64,000 nucleotides of DNA, taken from positions 124,001 through 188,000 of the forward strand of contig JALFRA010000013.1 in NCBI GenBank assembly GCA_022785125.1, given 5' to 3'. A program made the position numbers and the translations under genes. The first letter of the stretch is position 1. Every line of letters starts with the position of its first letter. The notes beneath the pieces were generated by a model. The model was given only the letters and a program-made list of their open reading frames with translations. It did no database searches and had not been told where the DNA came from. Of this stretch, positions 1 to 8,225 are shown in pieces. The stretch is from Clostridiales bacterium. Lineage in GTDB: Bacteria; Bacillota; Clostridia; Oscillospirales; Oscillospiraceae.

Positions 1-1
1 C

Positions 2-202
2 GCCGAGGCGGTGGGGCTGGGCTCCTGCTGGATCCACCGGGCCAAGGAGGCGTTTGAGTCCGCCGAGGGCAAGGCACTGCTGGCCAAGTGGGGCATCGAG
101 GGGGACTACGAGGGCATCGGCCACTGCATCCTGGGCTACCGGGCCGGCGAGAAGCCCGCCGCCCCCGCCCGCAAGGACAACTACATCTATTATGTGCGGT
201 AA
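2..202 (+). CDS. Nitroreductase family protein (C-terminal part, cut by window edge)
   Basis: The frame is open from the window edge to the TAA at 200-202, leaving the last 66 codons. The tail carries GLGSCWIHRA and, near the end, GIGHCILGYRAG, the C-terminal signature of FMN-dependent nitroreductase-fold NAD(P)H oxidoreductases. The catalytic and FMN-binding N-terminal part lies outside the window, so the substrate cannot be judged. A strong hairpin terminator follows 15 nt after the stop. Confidence 0.75.
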   Translation, partial: AEAVGLGSCWIHRAKEAFESAEGKALLAKWGIEGDYEGIGHCILGYRAGEKPAAPARKDNYIYYVR

Positions 203-217
203 GAGCCGTAAATAAGC

Positions 218-245
218 AAAAAGCGCGCCGAAAGGCGCGCTTTTT
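218..245. terminator. Bidirectional rho-independent terminator
   Basis: A perfect 12-bp inverted repeat (AAAAAGCGCGCC, loop GAAA, then its complement). It ends in T5 on one strand and A5 on the other, so it can stop both the rightward nitroreductase transcript and the leftward PTS-IIC transcript that converge here. Confidence 0.9.
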
Positions 246-269
246 GTGTTTGGCAGCAAAGATTGCCGG

Positions 270-1358
270 TCAGTCCAGCTTCAGATCTCCCTCTTTGATC
301 CAGCCGATCCTGCGGAAGAACAGGCCGAACAGCCAGGTGAGAACGGCGGGGAGCACAAAGCAGATTAGGATCATGCCCGTCCAGTCCATGGCGGTGATGG
401 CGGCCTTGGCCCCGGTGGCCACGTCGTTGACCCAGCCGGTGTACACCCCGATGGGGCCCACCATGCCGCAGGTGCCCATGCCGGAGGCCACGCCGGAGGC
501 AGGGTCGTTCATCTGGAACCCAAAGACACAGGTGGCCAAAGGCCCGGTAATGGCGGAGGTGAGGATGGCAGGCAGCCAGATTTTCGGGTTTTTCACGATG
601 TTGCCCATCTGGAGCATGGAGGTGCCCAGACCCTGGCTCACCAGGCCGCCCCAGCGGTTCTCCCGGAAGGAGAGCACGGCGAAGCCCACCATGTTGGCGC
701 AGCAGCCCGCCACCGCGGCCCCGCCCGCCAGCCCGGTGAGGCCGATGGCGGCGCAGATGGCCGCCGACGAGATGGGCAGGGTAAGGGCGATACCGATGAC
801 CACCGATACCAGAATGCCCATCCAGAAGGGCTGGAGGACGGTGGCCCACTTGACGAAGTCACCCAGAGCGGAGGCCGCCGTACCGATGGCGGGGGCCCAC
901 AGGGCGGACAGTCCCACACCGGAGAGAATGGTCACCAGAGGGGTAACCAGCAGGTCGATCTTGGTCTCCTTGCTGACCACCTTGCCCAGCTCGGCGGCGA
1001 TGACGGCGATAAAGAGCACCGCCAGAGGTCCGCCTGCTCCCTTGCCGCCGTCCAGGGTGGTGGAGCCCAGGGCGTTGGCGGCATAGCCCACCGTGGCCAG
1101 GGAAAAGAGCACCAGGGGGGGCGACTGGAGGGCGTAGCCAATGGCCACTGCCATGGCAGCGCCGCTCATGGCCGAGCAGTACCCCCCCACCTCCACCAGG
1201 AAGGCCAGCCCCAGCTGCTTGCCCAGGGTGTCCAGAATGGTGCCGATGAGCAGGGAGCAGAACAGGCCCTGAGCCATGGCCCCCAGGGCGTCCACGCCGT
1301 ACCGCTTGGCGGAAATCACAATGTTTTTCTTCTTGAGAAATGCCGAAATCTGTCCCAT
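270..1358 (-). CDS. PTS_EIIC_2-family membrane protein (predicted transporter)
   Basis: A 362-residue, very hydrophobic protein with eight to ten membrane segments, Gly/Ala-rich throughout. It resembles the PTS_EIIC_2 family, IIC-like permeases usually found without IIA/IIB partners; none is encoded nearby. The start ATG at 1356-1358 is preceded by an AGAGGA ribosome-binding site. The open frame continues further upstream but crosses the promoter and a repeat element, so the longer form is not used. A TATAAT box and a 16-bp palindrome lie just upstream, suggesting repression by a dimeric regulator. The substrate is unknown; sugar transport is not shown. If the palindrome is a NiaR site (see the operator entry), niacin or a precursor would be a candidate, but this is speculative. 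Confidence 0.75.
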   Translation of the reverse strand: MGQISAFLKKKNIVISAKRYGVDALGAMAQGLFCSLLIGTILDTLGKQLGLAFLVEVGGYCSAMSGAAMAVAIGYALQSPPLVLFSLATVGYAANALGSTTLDGGKGAGGPLAVLFIAVIAAELGKVVSKETKIDLLVTPLVTILSGVGLSALWAPAIGTAASALGDFVKWATVLQPFWMGILVSVVIGIALTLPISSAAICAAIGLTGLAGGAAVAGCCANMVGFAVLSFRENRWGGLVSQGLGTSMLQMGNIVKNPKIWLPAILTSAITGPLATCVFGFQMNDPASGVASGMGTCGMVGPIGVYTGWVNDVATGAKAAITAMDWTGMILICFVLPAVLTWLFGLFFRRIGWIKEGDLKLD

Positions 1359-1387
1359 AACCAGTTCCTCTGTCAAAAAGTCATTAC

Positions 1388-1403
1388 AGGTGTCATGACA
1401 CCT
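1388..1403 (-). promoter_or_regulatory. Palindromic operator (AGGTGTCATGACACCT) ahead of the PTS-IIC-like gene
   Basis: A perfect 16-bp palindrome about 30 nt before the start codon and 9 nt downstream of a TATAAT box, a typical repressor position. From memory, the TGTC..GACA core inside AGG/CCT arms resembles the NiaR (niacin-responsive, YrxA) operators of Firmicutes. That identification is inference. Confidence 0.6.
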
Positions 1404-1410
1404 TAATGCA

Positions 1411-1650
1411 CTATTATAATGCGTATTGAACAAAGCCTTGGCTTTGTTCAGGTGCAAAGTTTTTGGACAAAATACTTCAAAAACCTTGCACCTTCCGCTG
1501 ATGCGTTGAGACGCACCAGCGGAAATACGCATTGTAACAATGGCTGAATTCCATAAAAGCGGCTTTCTTGAGCCGTTTTTATGGAATTGCGCGGCTACCG
1601 CCGCGCAAATAAACCGATTTGCGGTTTATTCAATAGACATTATTATAACG
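1411..1650. mobile_element. Chained-hairpin MITE-like element with terminal inverted repeats
   Basis: This explains most of the long gap between the PTS gene and pepD. The ends form an imperfect inverted repeat (15/18: ATTATAATGCGTATTGAA at the left, ATAATAATGTCTATTGAA on the complement of the right). Inside is an outer stem 1418-1427/1524-1533 enclosing three hairpins (1428-1449, 1450-1493, 1494-1523). Three more hairpins follow in series (1547-1588, 1587-1608, 1609-1629). No protein is encoded. It looks like a non-autonomous element or a structured RNA. Confidence 0.6.
1413..1418 (-). promoter_or_regulatory. -10 box (TATAAT) for the PTS-IIC-like gene
   Basis: A consensus TATAAT on the minus strand, 54 nt before the start codon. 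No good -35 hexamer stands 17 nt upstream. The box lies at the outer edge of the hairpin element 1411-1650, so the element may have supplied or displaced the promoter. Confidence 0.5.
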
Positions 1651-1727
1651 AGAGAGGAAATTTTGTCAAGGAAAAGATGCCGGGTTTCGTGGAATGTGGT
1701 AAAATAGGGCAGAAAAGCAATTATAAA

Positions 1728-1831
1728 ACCTTCCCCCCTCAGGGGGGAAGGTGGCCCAGAGGGCCGGATGAGGGGGCCCCCTCATCAGTCTCGCTGCGCT
1801 CGATAGCTTCCCCCCTCAGGGGGGAAGCTAT
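1728..1831. repeat. C/G-run palindromic intergenic repeat, copy 1
   Basis: Two hairpins built on CTTCCCCCCTC/AGGGGGGAAG flank a GGCCGGATGAGGGG...CCCCTCATCAG inverted pair. The same arrangement recurs at 8126, 30680, 36047, 40911 and 49806. It ends 5 nt before the pepD ribosome-binding site, so it lies in the pepD leader. Confidence 0.85.
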
Positions 1832-1840
1832 ATAGAAAGG

Positions 1841-3283
1841 ATGAGCTCTGTGACAGTATCCCATCGTCTTGGTCCCCGGGCGGATATTACCGCCGGGGTG
1901 ATTACTACCTTCCGCACCCTGTCCCGCCACCCCCACCCCTCTCACCACGAGGAGGCAGTGGGTCAGGACTACATGGAGTTTCTCCGGGGCCTGGGCCTCT
2001 CCCCCGTCCGGGATGAGGCGGGCAACGTGATGGCGGACTGCCCCGCCACCCCGGGCCGGGAGGGCGAGCCTCTGCTTATCCTCCAGGGCCATATGGACAT
2101 GGTGTGTGCCGTCTCTCCCGGCAGCGGCTTTGATCCCCTCACCGATCCGGTGACCATTCTGGAGCAGGACGGCTATCTGTGTACCGACCGCCATTCCTCT
2201 CTGGGGGCGGACAATAACCTGGGCAATGCCGCCGCCCTGTGGGTGGTACAGCAGGGGGTGAGTCACGGTCCCCTGCGTTTCCTCTTTACCGTAGGCGAAG
2301 AGATGGGCCTGGAGGGGGCCAAGGTGGTGGACCCGGCCTGGCTGGCAGGGGCGGCCTGGCTGCTGAACACCGACGGCTTCCATCTGGGGAGAGCCATCGT
2401 GGGCTCCGCCGGAGGGCGGCGGGAGTGCTGGACCCGTGCTCTGGATACCTGCCCGGCACCCGATGGCGAGGCCTGGCGCATCTCCATCACCGGCGGCGCC
2501 GGCGGCCACTCTGGCGACGACATCCACCTGGGCCGCATCAACCCCATCAAAGTGCTGGCGGCCTGGCTGAAGGATCGGCCCGGCCTGGCGGTGGCCGACT
2601 TTGCCGGCGGCTCCGCCTTCAACGCCATTCCCGCGGCGGCCGAGGTTGTGGTGGTGGGCCAAAAGCCAGATTTGAAAGGGCTGGAGGAGGCCATTCTCCT
2701 CTTCCGGGCCACCGATCCCAACCTGAAGCTGGACCTGTCCCCTGCCTCCCGGCCCGAGACGGTGTGGACGGCAGATTTCCGCCGGGAAGTGCTGGACCTG
2801 CTCACCGCCCTGCGCCACGGGGTGTACGCCATGGACCCCCAGTTCCCCGGCGTGGTGGGGGCCTCGGTCAACCTGGGCGTGGCCCGGCGGGAGGAAAATA
2901 CCTTCGCCGTCCGCCTCTTCCTCCGGGCTGCCCGGCAGGAGGACGAGGGAGCCATGGCGGCGGACAACCGCCGGTTGGCGGAACAGGCCGGCTTCTCCCT
3001 CACCGTCACCGGCTATCCCGGCTGGCCGGGAGATAAAAACAACCCCCTTGCCCAGGTGCTGGACCGGGTGTACCGGGCCCAGACCGGGCGGGGGCTGGAA
3101 ATCAATATGGTCCATGTGGGGCTGGAGCCCTCGGTGTTCCGGGCGAAGGCGCCGGGGCTGGTAATGGCCTCCACGGGGCCGGATATTCTGGACGCACACT
3201 CGGTGGACGAGCGGGCGCCCCTGGCAGGGCTGGCGGATTACGCCCTGCTGCTGGCGGGACTGCTGGAGGAGACCCTCAACTGA
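1841..3283 (+). CDS. pepD: Aminoacyl-histidine dipeptidase (cytosolic non-specific dipeptidase, M20 family)
   Basis: A zinc dipeptidase that hydrolyses dipeptides including Xaa-His in the cytoplasm. The M20 metal motifs are visible: GHMDMV (His84, Asp86), SSLGADNNLG (Asp124) and GEEMGLEGA (Glu153/154), followed by the inserted dimerisation domain and a C-terminal histidine in DAHSVDER. The length of 480 is normal for PepD. ATG 1841 directly abuts GAAAGG. The in-frame GTG at 1850 sits 8 nt behind AAAGGA and is an equally good start. The tail overlaps the convergent rqcP stop by 8 nt. Confidence 0.92.
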   Translation: MSSVTVSHRLGPRADITAGVITTFRTLSRHPHPSHHEEAVGQDYMEFLRGLGLSPVRDEAGNVMADCPATPGREGEPLLILQGHMDMVCAVSPGSGFDPLTDPVTILEQDGYLCTDRHSSLGADNNLGNAAALWVVQQGVSHGPLRFLFTVGEEMGLEGAKVVDPAWLAGAAWLLNTDGFHLGRAIVGSAGGRRECWTRALDTCPAPDGEAWRISITGGAGGHSGDDIHLGRINPIKVLAAWLKDRPGLAVADFAGGSAFNAIPAAAEVVVVGQKPDLKGLEEAILLFRATDPNLKLDLSPASRPETVWTADFRREVLDLLTALRHGVYAMDPQFPGVVGASVNLGVARREENTFAVRLFLRAARQEDEGAMAADNRRLAEQAGFSLTVTGYPGWPGDKNNPLAQVLDRVYRAQTGRGLEINMVHVGLEPSVFRAKAPGLVMASTGPDILDAHSVDERAPLAGLADYALLLAGLLEETLN

Positions 3284-3521
3284 GCAGCTCCTTGTACAGG
3301 GCGGGAGCATCGGCCTTGCCCACGTGCTCGGCCACCGACAGCACCTCCACTTTCACGGTGCGCTCGCCGAAGCGCAGCTCCAGCACGTCGCCTACCTTCA
3401 CGTCATAGCTGGCCTTCACCGGCCGGCCGTTGGCGGTGACCCGCTGGTTGTCGCAGGCCTCGTTGGCCACCGTCCGGCGCTTAATGAGCCGGGAGACCTT
3501 GAGCCATTTATCCAGGCGCAT
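3276..3521 (-). CDS. rqcP: S4-domain RNA-binding protein RqcP (YabO/Hsp15-like)
   Basis: An 81-residue protein made almost entirely of one S4 RNA-binding domain (MRLDKWLKVSRLIKRRT ... VTANGRPVKASYDVKVGD). The family binds 50S subunits carrying peptidyl-tRNA and helps RqcH add alanine tails during ribosome quality control. The start ATG at 3519-3521 follows AAGGAGGACTTCAT, an ideal ribosome-binding site, which fixes it against the longer open frame. It is the last gene of the flippase-mazG-hup-rqcP block, matching the yabM-yabN-yabO order of Bacillus, with hup added. A terminator-duplicating hairpin element lies between hup and this gene. Confidence 0.88.
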   Translation of the reverse strand: MRLDKWLKVSRLIKRRTVANEACDNQRVTANGRPVKASYDVKVGDVLELRFGERTVKVEVLSVAEHVGKADAPALYKELLS

Positions 3522-3563
3522 ATGAAGTCCTCCTTGTTCTATCAAAAAAATCATATTACAAAA

Positions 3564-3822
3564 ATGCCCGTCCTTCCGGACGGGCATCAGTCTGTGAAAA
3601 GATCTCCCCCAAGGGAAGCCTCGCAGAGTTCCGTCGCCCGCAGGCGACGGAATCAAATCAGAATTAGTCCTTTCCCAGGACATATCCTGGGAAAGGACTC
3701 TTCTCATGACGGATGGGGTGACTATTTCACAAGAAATCGAGCCCCATCCGTCATGCAGCCCTTTGCCGGAAAAGACCCGCGGTCTTTTCCGGCAGTCTCA
3801 TGCCCGTCCTTCCGGACGGGCA
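3564..3822. mobile_element. Hairpin element E1, flanked by two copies of the hup terminator stem
   Basis: The 23-bp terminator hairpin (core GCCCGTCCGGAAGGACGGGC) occurs at 3800-3822, next to hup, and again at 3564-3586. Only the distal copy has the T-tract. Between them (3587-3799) are four perfect hairpins: 3629-3652 (10 bp, loop CGCA), 3666-3699 (14 bp), 3707-3753 (12 bp) and 3764-3794 (14 bp). Linkers CGCAGAGTT, TCAGAA, GGACAT and CTTCTCA are shared with element E2 at 13247-13680 while the stems differ. No protein is encoded. Confidence 0.8.
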
Positions 3823-3839
3823 ATTTTTATCAGGTCAGA

Positions 3840-4115
3840 TTACTGAGCCACGACGTCCTTCAGGGCCTTGCCGGGCTTGAACACGGGCACCTTGGAGGCG
3901 GGGATCTTAATGCTCTCCTTGGTCTTGGGGTTGCGGCCGGTGCGCTCGGCACGGCACTTCACCTCAAAGGCGCCAAAGCCCACCAGCTGGACCTTATCGC
4001 CCTCGGCCAGGCACTGGGAAATGACCTCGATGGCGGCGTTGATGGCGGTCTCGGTATCCTTCTTGGACAGGCCGGCCTTCTCGGCGGCCGCATTGATCAG
4101 TTCAGCCTTGTTCAT
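3840..4115 (-). CDS. hup: DNA-binding protein HU
   Basis: A 91-residue HU/IHF-family nucleoid protein that bends and compacts DNA as a dimer. It starts MNKAELINAAAEKAG and contains the HU signature GFGAFEVKCRAERTGRNPKT leading into the DNA-gripping beta arm, then IPASKVPVFKPGKALKDVV, all typical. An AGGAGGAAAGC stretch precedes the ATG. It lies 60 nt downstream of mazG in the same direction. Its terminator has been duplicated by element E1. Confidence 0.97.
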   Translation of the reverse strand: MNKAELINAAAEKAGLSKKDTETAINAAIEVISQCLAEGDKVQLVGFGAFEVKCRAERTGRNPKTKESIKIPASKVPVFKPGKALKDVVAQ

Positions 4116-4175
4116 GTTGCTGCTTTCCTCCTGTTTTGCTCTGTTGTACTTGTTATTTACTTAAGGCGTCTGCCT

Positions 4176-4964
4176 TTAAGTTTCCTTGGCGTGCTCCCAT
4201 AGCTTGTCCAGTTCTTCCAGAGTCATGCCCTCCATGGACTGATTCTGGGCGGCGGCCTGCTCCTCCACCTTGGCGAAGCGGCCGATGAACTTGTCGGTGG
4301 CCTGGCCCAGAGCCTCCTCCGGGTCTACCTTCAGAAAGCGGGAGACGTTGACGGCGGAGAAGAGCAGGTCCCCCAGCTCCTCCTCCACGTTGGTGCCCTC
4401 GGCCACGGCGGTTTTCAGCTCCTCCAGCTCCTCGGACAGCTTGTCCAGGGCGCCGGAGATATCCGGCCAGTCGAAGCCCGCCTTTTTGGCCTTTTTCTGC
4501 ACCTTCTCGGCACGCCACAGGGCGGGCAGAGAGCGGGCCACGGCGTCCAGGGCGTCGGTGTTGGTGGCCTGGCCCTTTTCCCTGCGCTTGAGCTCCTCCC
4601 AGTTGGTGAGCACCTCGCCGGTGCCCGACACGCTCACGTCCCCAAACACATGGGGGTGGCGGTAAATGAGCTTTTTGCACACGCCGTCGGCCACATCGTC
4701 CAGATCGAACCGGCCGGCCTCCTGTTCCATACGGGCGTGGAAGAGCACCTGGAGCAGCACGTCCCCCAGTTCCTCCTTCAGGTGATCGGGGTTTTGCTCG
4801 TCAATGGCCTCCACGGCCTCATAGGCCTCCTCCAGGAAGTTGCGGCGGATGGACTCATGGGTCTGTTCCGCGTCCCAGGGGCAGCCGCCGGGGGCGCGGA
4901 GGATGCGTACGATCTCCTCCAGGTCCCGGACGTCATAGGAATCCTTATACTGAAAATCTACCAT
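4176..4964 (-). CDS. mazG: Nucleoside triphosphate pyrophosphohydrolase MazG
   Basis: A house-cleaning enzyme that hydrolyses NTPs and dNTPs to monophosphates. It has two MazG domains (about residues 10-125 and 145-240). The first carries GGCPWDAEQTHESI, the metal-binding EEAYEAVEAI and EELGDVLLQVLFH; the second carries EELGDLLFSAVNVSRFL. The 262-residue length is that of the bacterial two-domain form. It sits 37 nt downstream of the flippase gene, the conserved yabM-yabN order of Firmicutes. Confidence 0.94.
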   Translation of the reverse strand: MVDFQYKDSYDVRDLEEIVRILRAPGGCPWDAEQTHESIRRNFLEEAYEAVEAIDEQNPDHLKEELGDVLLQVLFHARMEQEAGRFDLDDVADGVCKKLIYRHPHVFGDVSVSGTGEVLTNWEELKRREKGQATNTDALDAVARSLPALWRAEKVQKKAKKAGFDWPDISGALDKLSEELEELKTAVAEGTNVEEELGDLLFSAVNVSRFLKVDPEEALGQATDKFIGRFAKVEEQAAAQNQSMEGMTLEELDKLWEHAKET

Positions 4965-5001
4965 ATTTCAAGGCCTCCTGCAACCTCTTTTTCCAAAAAA
5001 C

Positions 5002-6762
5002 TCAGCGGATGCGCAAGAGTTTCGCGATCTTATCGCCCTTGGGCATCATTTCCAGGTCCTCCCTGGACAGCACCTTCAGCACCACGATGAGGATGACGTA
5101 CACCACCACGCCGGCCAGGATGCCGCCGCCGGTGGCAATGGCGTTCATCAGGAAGGAGCCGGAGAAGAACCGGGCCAGCAGACCCTGGCAGCCCCAGGCC
5201 GCCGCCGCCATAAGGAGGGAGGCGATAAGGGGCTTGACAAAGACGGGGATGAGCCGGGGGGGATGGGGCACCATCCGTTTGATGACGATGAGGTTGAGCA
5301 CCGACACCACCACAAAGCAGGTCAGGGTGCCGATGGGGGCGCCGTAGATCATGAACTTGGGGTTGCCCACCAGGGTGTAGCTGACGATAACCTTGGCCAC
5401 GCCGCCGATCACCATGGTGATGATGGGCAGGTTGATGATGCCGTTGGCCTGGAGGATGGCGGAGGCCACCACCTGGATGCACACAAAGAGGGAGGCGATG
5501 CCCAGGATGGACAGCAGGGGTCCGGCGATGGTCTCATCCACGTTGCCCACGGTGAGCAGCTGGATGATGGGGGTACCCAGGGCGAACAGGCCGAAGCCGC
5601 AGGGCAGGGCGATGAGGGCGGACACCCGCATGGCGGACTCGGTGGTGCGGTGGGCGCCCAGGCCGTCCCGCCGGGCGATGCAGGCGGACACGGCGGGCAC
5701 GATGCAGGCGGTAAAGGGAACCATGAGGTTGAAGGGCAGGTTGTAGATGCTCATGGTCTTGCCGTAGATACCGTACAGTCCCCGGGCGGAGTCCAGCACC
5801 GGGTTGAGCTGGGTGTCCGGATTGGTGAGCACCTCCGCCTGGAAGGCGGCCAGGTTGTCCTGGAAGATGGCCACGGCCTTGGGGAAGATGTCCAGCACGC
5901 TGTTGGAGATGCCGGTGAGGCCGTCCTGAATGGCGGTGAACACGGTTTGCAGCTGGCTCTGCACCAGGTTGGTGTCAATGAGGTTGACGATGGACAGGGT
6001 GCAGGAGCTGAGGGTGATGGGAATGGCCAGCTTGAGCAGGTGGGAGAGGATGCTTCTGCTGCTGTCGGGCACGTCGCTGGAGGGGGTCCGATCCCGCCGG
6101 TTGGTGCGGATGTGGTTAAAGACCAGATAGCACACCGACAGAATGGAGCCGATGGACACGCCCAGCAGAGCGCCGGAGGCGGACAGCCGGCTCTTCAGGT
6201 CCTGGTCGGGGATGGCGGAGTTGAGGATGAGGAAGGCCAGGGCCAGGCCCAGGAACATCTTGGACAGGGCCTCAATGACCTGGGAGACGCCGGTGGGCAC
6301 CATGTTCATGTGGCCCTGGGCGTAGCCCCGGAAGGCGGAGCAGATGCAGGTACACAGCACCGCCGGAGACAGGGCCAGCACGGCAAAGACGGCCTTCTTG
6401 TTCTGCAGCACATATTTGGCCACAATGGGAGAGAACACCGACATACACACGAAGCTGAGCAGGCCCATGAACAAAAAGGCGAAGAAGGCCACCTGGAACA
6501 CCCGGGACTTCTGGTTCCGGCGGCCCAGGGTGTTGCACTCGCTTACCGTCTTGGACAGGGCCACCGGCAGGCCTGCGGTGGAGATGGTGAGAAAGAAAGT
6601 GTAGATGTTGTAGGCCGCGTTGAAGTCGCCGTAGGCCTCGTCGGACAGCAGGGCGGTCAGTGGGATCTTGTAGATGGCGCCGATGACCTTGACGATGATG
6701 GTGGTCATGGCCAGAATGGCCGCCGCGCCGTAAAAGCTATTTTTCTTCTGCTGGTTTGACAA
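5002..6762 (-). CDS. MOP-superfamily lipid/polysaccharide flippase (YabM/SpoVB-like)
   Basis: A 586-residue polytopic membrane protein with about 14 hydrophobic segments, of the MVF/MATE-like polysaccharide-transporter fold used by SpoVB, MurJ and Wzx. It begins with a short polar tail and a first membrane segment GAAAILAMTTIIVKVIGAIY, and has the repeated GLPVALSKTVSE and LPCGFGLFALG turns. Position upstream of mazG and rqcP matches Bacillus YabM. A role in lipid-linked cell-wall or spore-cortex precursor export is inferred from family. A loop of about 60 residues after membrane segment 8 is longer than usual. It starts 12 nt after the deaminase gene, so the two are probably co-transcribed. 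Confidence 0.82.
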   Translation of the reverse strand: MSNQQKKNSFYGAAAILAMTTIIVKVIGAIYKIPLTALLSDEAYGDFNAAYNIYTFFLTISTAGLPVALSKTVSECNTLGRRNQKSRVFQVAFFAFLFMGLLSFVCMSVFSPIVAKYVLQNKKAVFAVLALSPAVLCTCICSAFRGYAQGHMNMVPTGVSQVIEALSKMFLGLALAFLILNSAIPDQDLKSRLSASGALLGVSIGSILSVCYLVFNHIRTNRRDRTPSSDVPDSSRSILSHLLKLAIPITLSSCTLSIVNLIDTNLVQSQLQTVFTAIQDGLTGISNSVLDIFPKAVAIFQDNLAAFQAEVLTNPDTQLNPVLDSARGLYGIYGKTMSIYNLPFNLMVPFTACIVPAVSACIARRDGLGAHRTTESAMRVSALIALPCGFGLFALGTPIIQLLTVGNVDETIAGPLLSILGIASLFVCIQVVASAILQANGIINLPIITMVIGGVAKVIVSYTLVGNPKFMIYGAPIGTLTCFVVVSVLNLIVIKRMVPHPPRLIPVFVKPLIASLLMAAAAWGCQGLLARFFSGSFLMNAIATGGGILAGVVVYVILIVVLKVLSREDLEMMPKGDKIAKLLRIR

Positions 6763-6774
6763 CGGTAGTCCCCC

Positions 6775-8076
6775 TTAATGGTTCTGGAACAGCAGGGGCA
6801 GGGCGTAGTCCGCCACTTCCCGTCGCACCCGCTCCAGGTCGATGGTCAAAAAGTCTCCATCCTTGTATATGACCTTGCCCCGGGCCATATTCATCACCAC
6901 ATCGGAGCCGTGGGCAGCGTAGGCCAGGTTGGAGATCACGCTGTGGCAGGGGGTCAGGTTCAGGTGGGAGAAGTCCACCAGGATCAGGTCGGCCTCATAG
7001 CCCCCCTGAATCACGCCGGTCTGGCGGCCCAGGGCGATGCCGCCGTCCCGGGTGGCCATCTTCAGGGCGTCCAGAGGCAGCAGGGCCAGGGGATCGCAGC
7101 CCGCTCCGTTGTGGAGGATGGCGGCAAACTTCAGGTCGCTGAAGAAGTCGGTGCAGTTGTTGGAGGACACGCCGTCGGTGCCCAGACACACGTTGACCCC
7201 CGCCTTCTTCATGGCGGGCACCGGGGCGATGCCGCTGCCCAGCTTCAGGTTGGAGATGGGGTTGTGGATGGCGGAGATCCCCTTCTCGGCCATGATGGCC
7301 CAGTCCTCCGGGGTGGTCCACACGCAGTGGGCGGCAATGGCACGGCCGTCCCACACGCCGTAGTCGTTGAGGGTCTGGATGGGGGTCTTGCCGTGGCGGG
7401 ACAGGCAGGCCTCATGCTCGGCGCGGGTCTCGGAGATATGGACGTGCATCCCCAGATCGTGCTCCCGGGCGTAGTCGGCCATCCACTGCCACAACTCCTT
7501 CCGGGAGGTGTACTCCCCGTGGATGGAGGCGTCGATGCGGATCTGACCGTCGTTGTAGTTGTGCCACTTCTCGGTCAGTTCCCGCTGGACCACGCAGTCG
7601 TTGTGGGTGGCGGGGTCAAAGGTGTCCCCGAAGAGCACGCCGCCGCAGCACAGGTTGGCGCTGATGCCGGCGGAGGCCACCTCCTGGGCGATGATGTCGG
7701 TGTGCATATACATATCGGCAATGGAAGTGACGCCGGAGGCGATCATCTCCGCCAGACCCAGAGTGGTGCAGGCCCGGACGGCCCGGTCGTCCCAGCGGGC
7801 TTCCACCGGGAAGATGTAGTTGTGCAGCCAGTCCTGCAGGTTGTTGCCGTCGCCGTAGCCCCGCATGGCGGTCATGGGCACATGGGTGTGGGCGTTGACA
7901 AAGCCGGGCATGAGCACGTTGCCGTGGCCGTCGATCTCCTGATCGAAGGGGCCCCAGGGCCGCTCGGTGCCCACCGAGCGGATCTTGGTGCCCTCCACCA
8001 CCACATAGGCGCCCGGCATAACGGTGCCCGCCTCGTCCATCAGCACGGCGGTGCAGTTGTGAATGAGAATAGACAT
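6775..8076 (-). CDS. mtaD: Amidohydrolase: 5-methylthioadenosine/S-adenosylhomocysteine deaminase type
   Basis: A 433-residue metal-dependent amidohydrolase. It has the NAHTHVPM metal motif (His63, His65), a HVHISET segment with the next metal histidine, HCVWTT, and LGTDGVSSNN with the catalytic aspartate. This order and spacing fit the MtaD/Atz-TrzN deaminases that deaminate MTA, SAH or 5'-deoxyadenosine in the cytoplasm. The purine nucleoside phosphorylase gene just upstream on the same strand supports a purine-nucleoside salvage role. The exact substrate cannot be read from sequence. Confidence 0.85.
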   Translation of the reverse strand: MSILIHNCTAVLMDEAGTVMPGAYVVVEGTKIRSVGTERPWGPFDQEIDGHGNVLMPGFVNAHTHVPMTAMRGYGDGNNLQDWLHNYIFPVEARWDDRAVRACTTLGLAEMIASGVTSIADMYMHTDIIAQEVASAGISANLCCGGVLFGDTFDPATHNDCVVQRELTEKWHNYNDGQIRIDASIHGEYTSRKELWQWMADYAREHDLGMHVHISETRAEHEACLSRHGKTPIQTLNDYGVWDGRAIAAHCVWTTPEDWAIMAEKGISAIHNPISNLKLGSGIAPVPAMKKAGVNVCLGTDGVSSNNCTDFFSDLKFAAILHNGAGCDPLALLPLDALKMATRDGGIALGRQTGVIQGGYEADLILVDFSHLNLTPCHSVISNLAYAAHGSDVVMNMARGKVIYKDGDFLTIDLERVRREVADYALPLLFQNH

Positions 8077-8125
8077 GGTTCTTGTCTCCTTTGGTCGTGA
8101 TAAAAGGATATGGGCGGGGGAGACA

Positions 8126-8177
8126 GCCTTCCCCTGGGGGAAGGTGCCCCAGTGTGTACACTGGGGCGGATGAGGGG
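8126..8177. repeat. C/G-run palindromic repeat, copy 2 (half-length)
   Basis: Hairpin CCTTCCCCTGGGGGAAGG followed by a second hairpin TGCCCCAGTGTGTACACTGGGGCG and then GATGAGGGG. It corresponds to one half of the longer copies elsewhere. It fills the gap between punA and the deaminase gene, inside the probable transcript. Confidence 0.75.
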
Positions 8178-8225
8178 AAGAATATCGTCTGCTGCCCGAG
8201 CCGGTCTGTATTTCCCCGCGCCTGA

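Noticed and set aside
1581-1835. Open frame in the gap before pepD
   Set aside because: It runs through the hairpin element and the C/G-run repeat, lacks a ribosome-binding site and has repeat-derived sequence.
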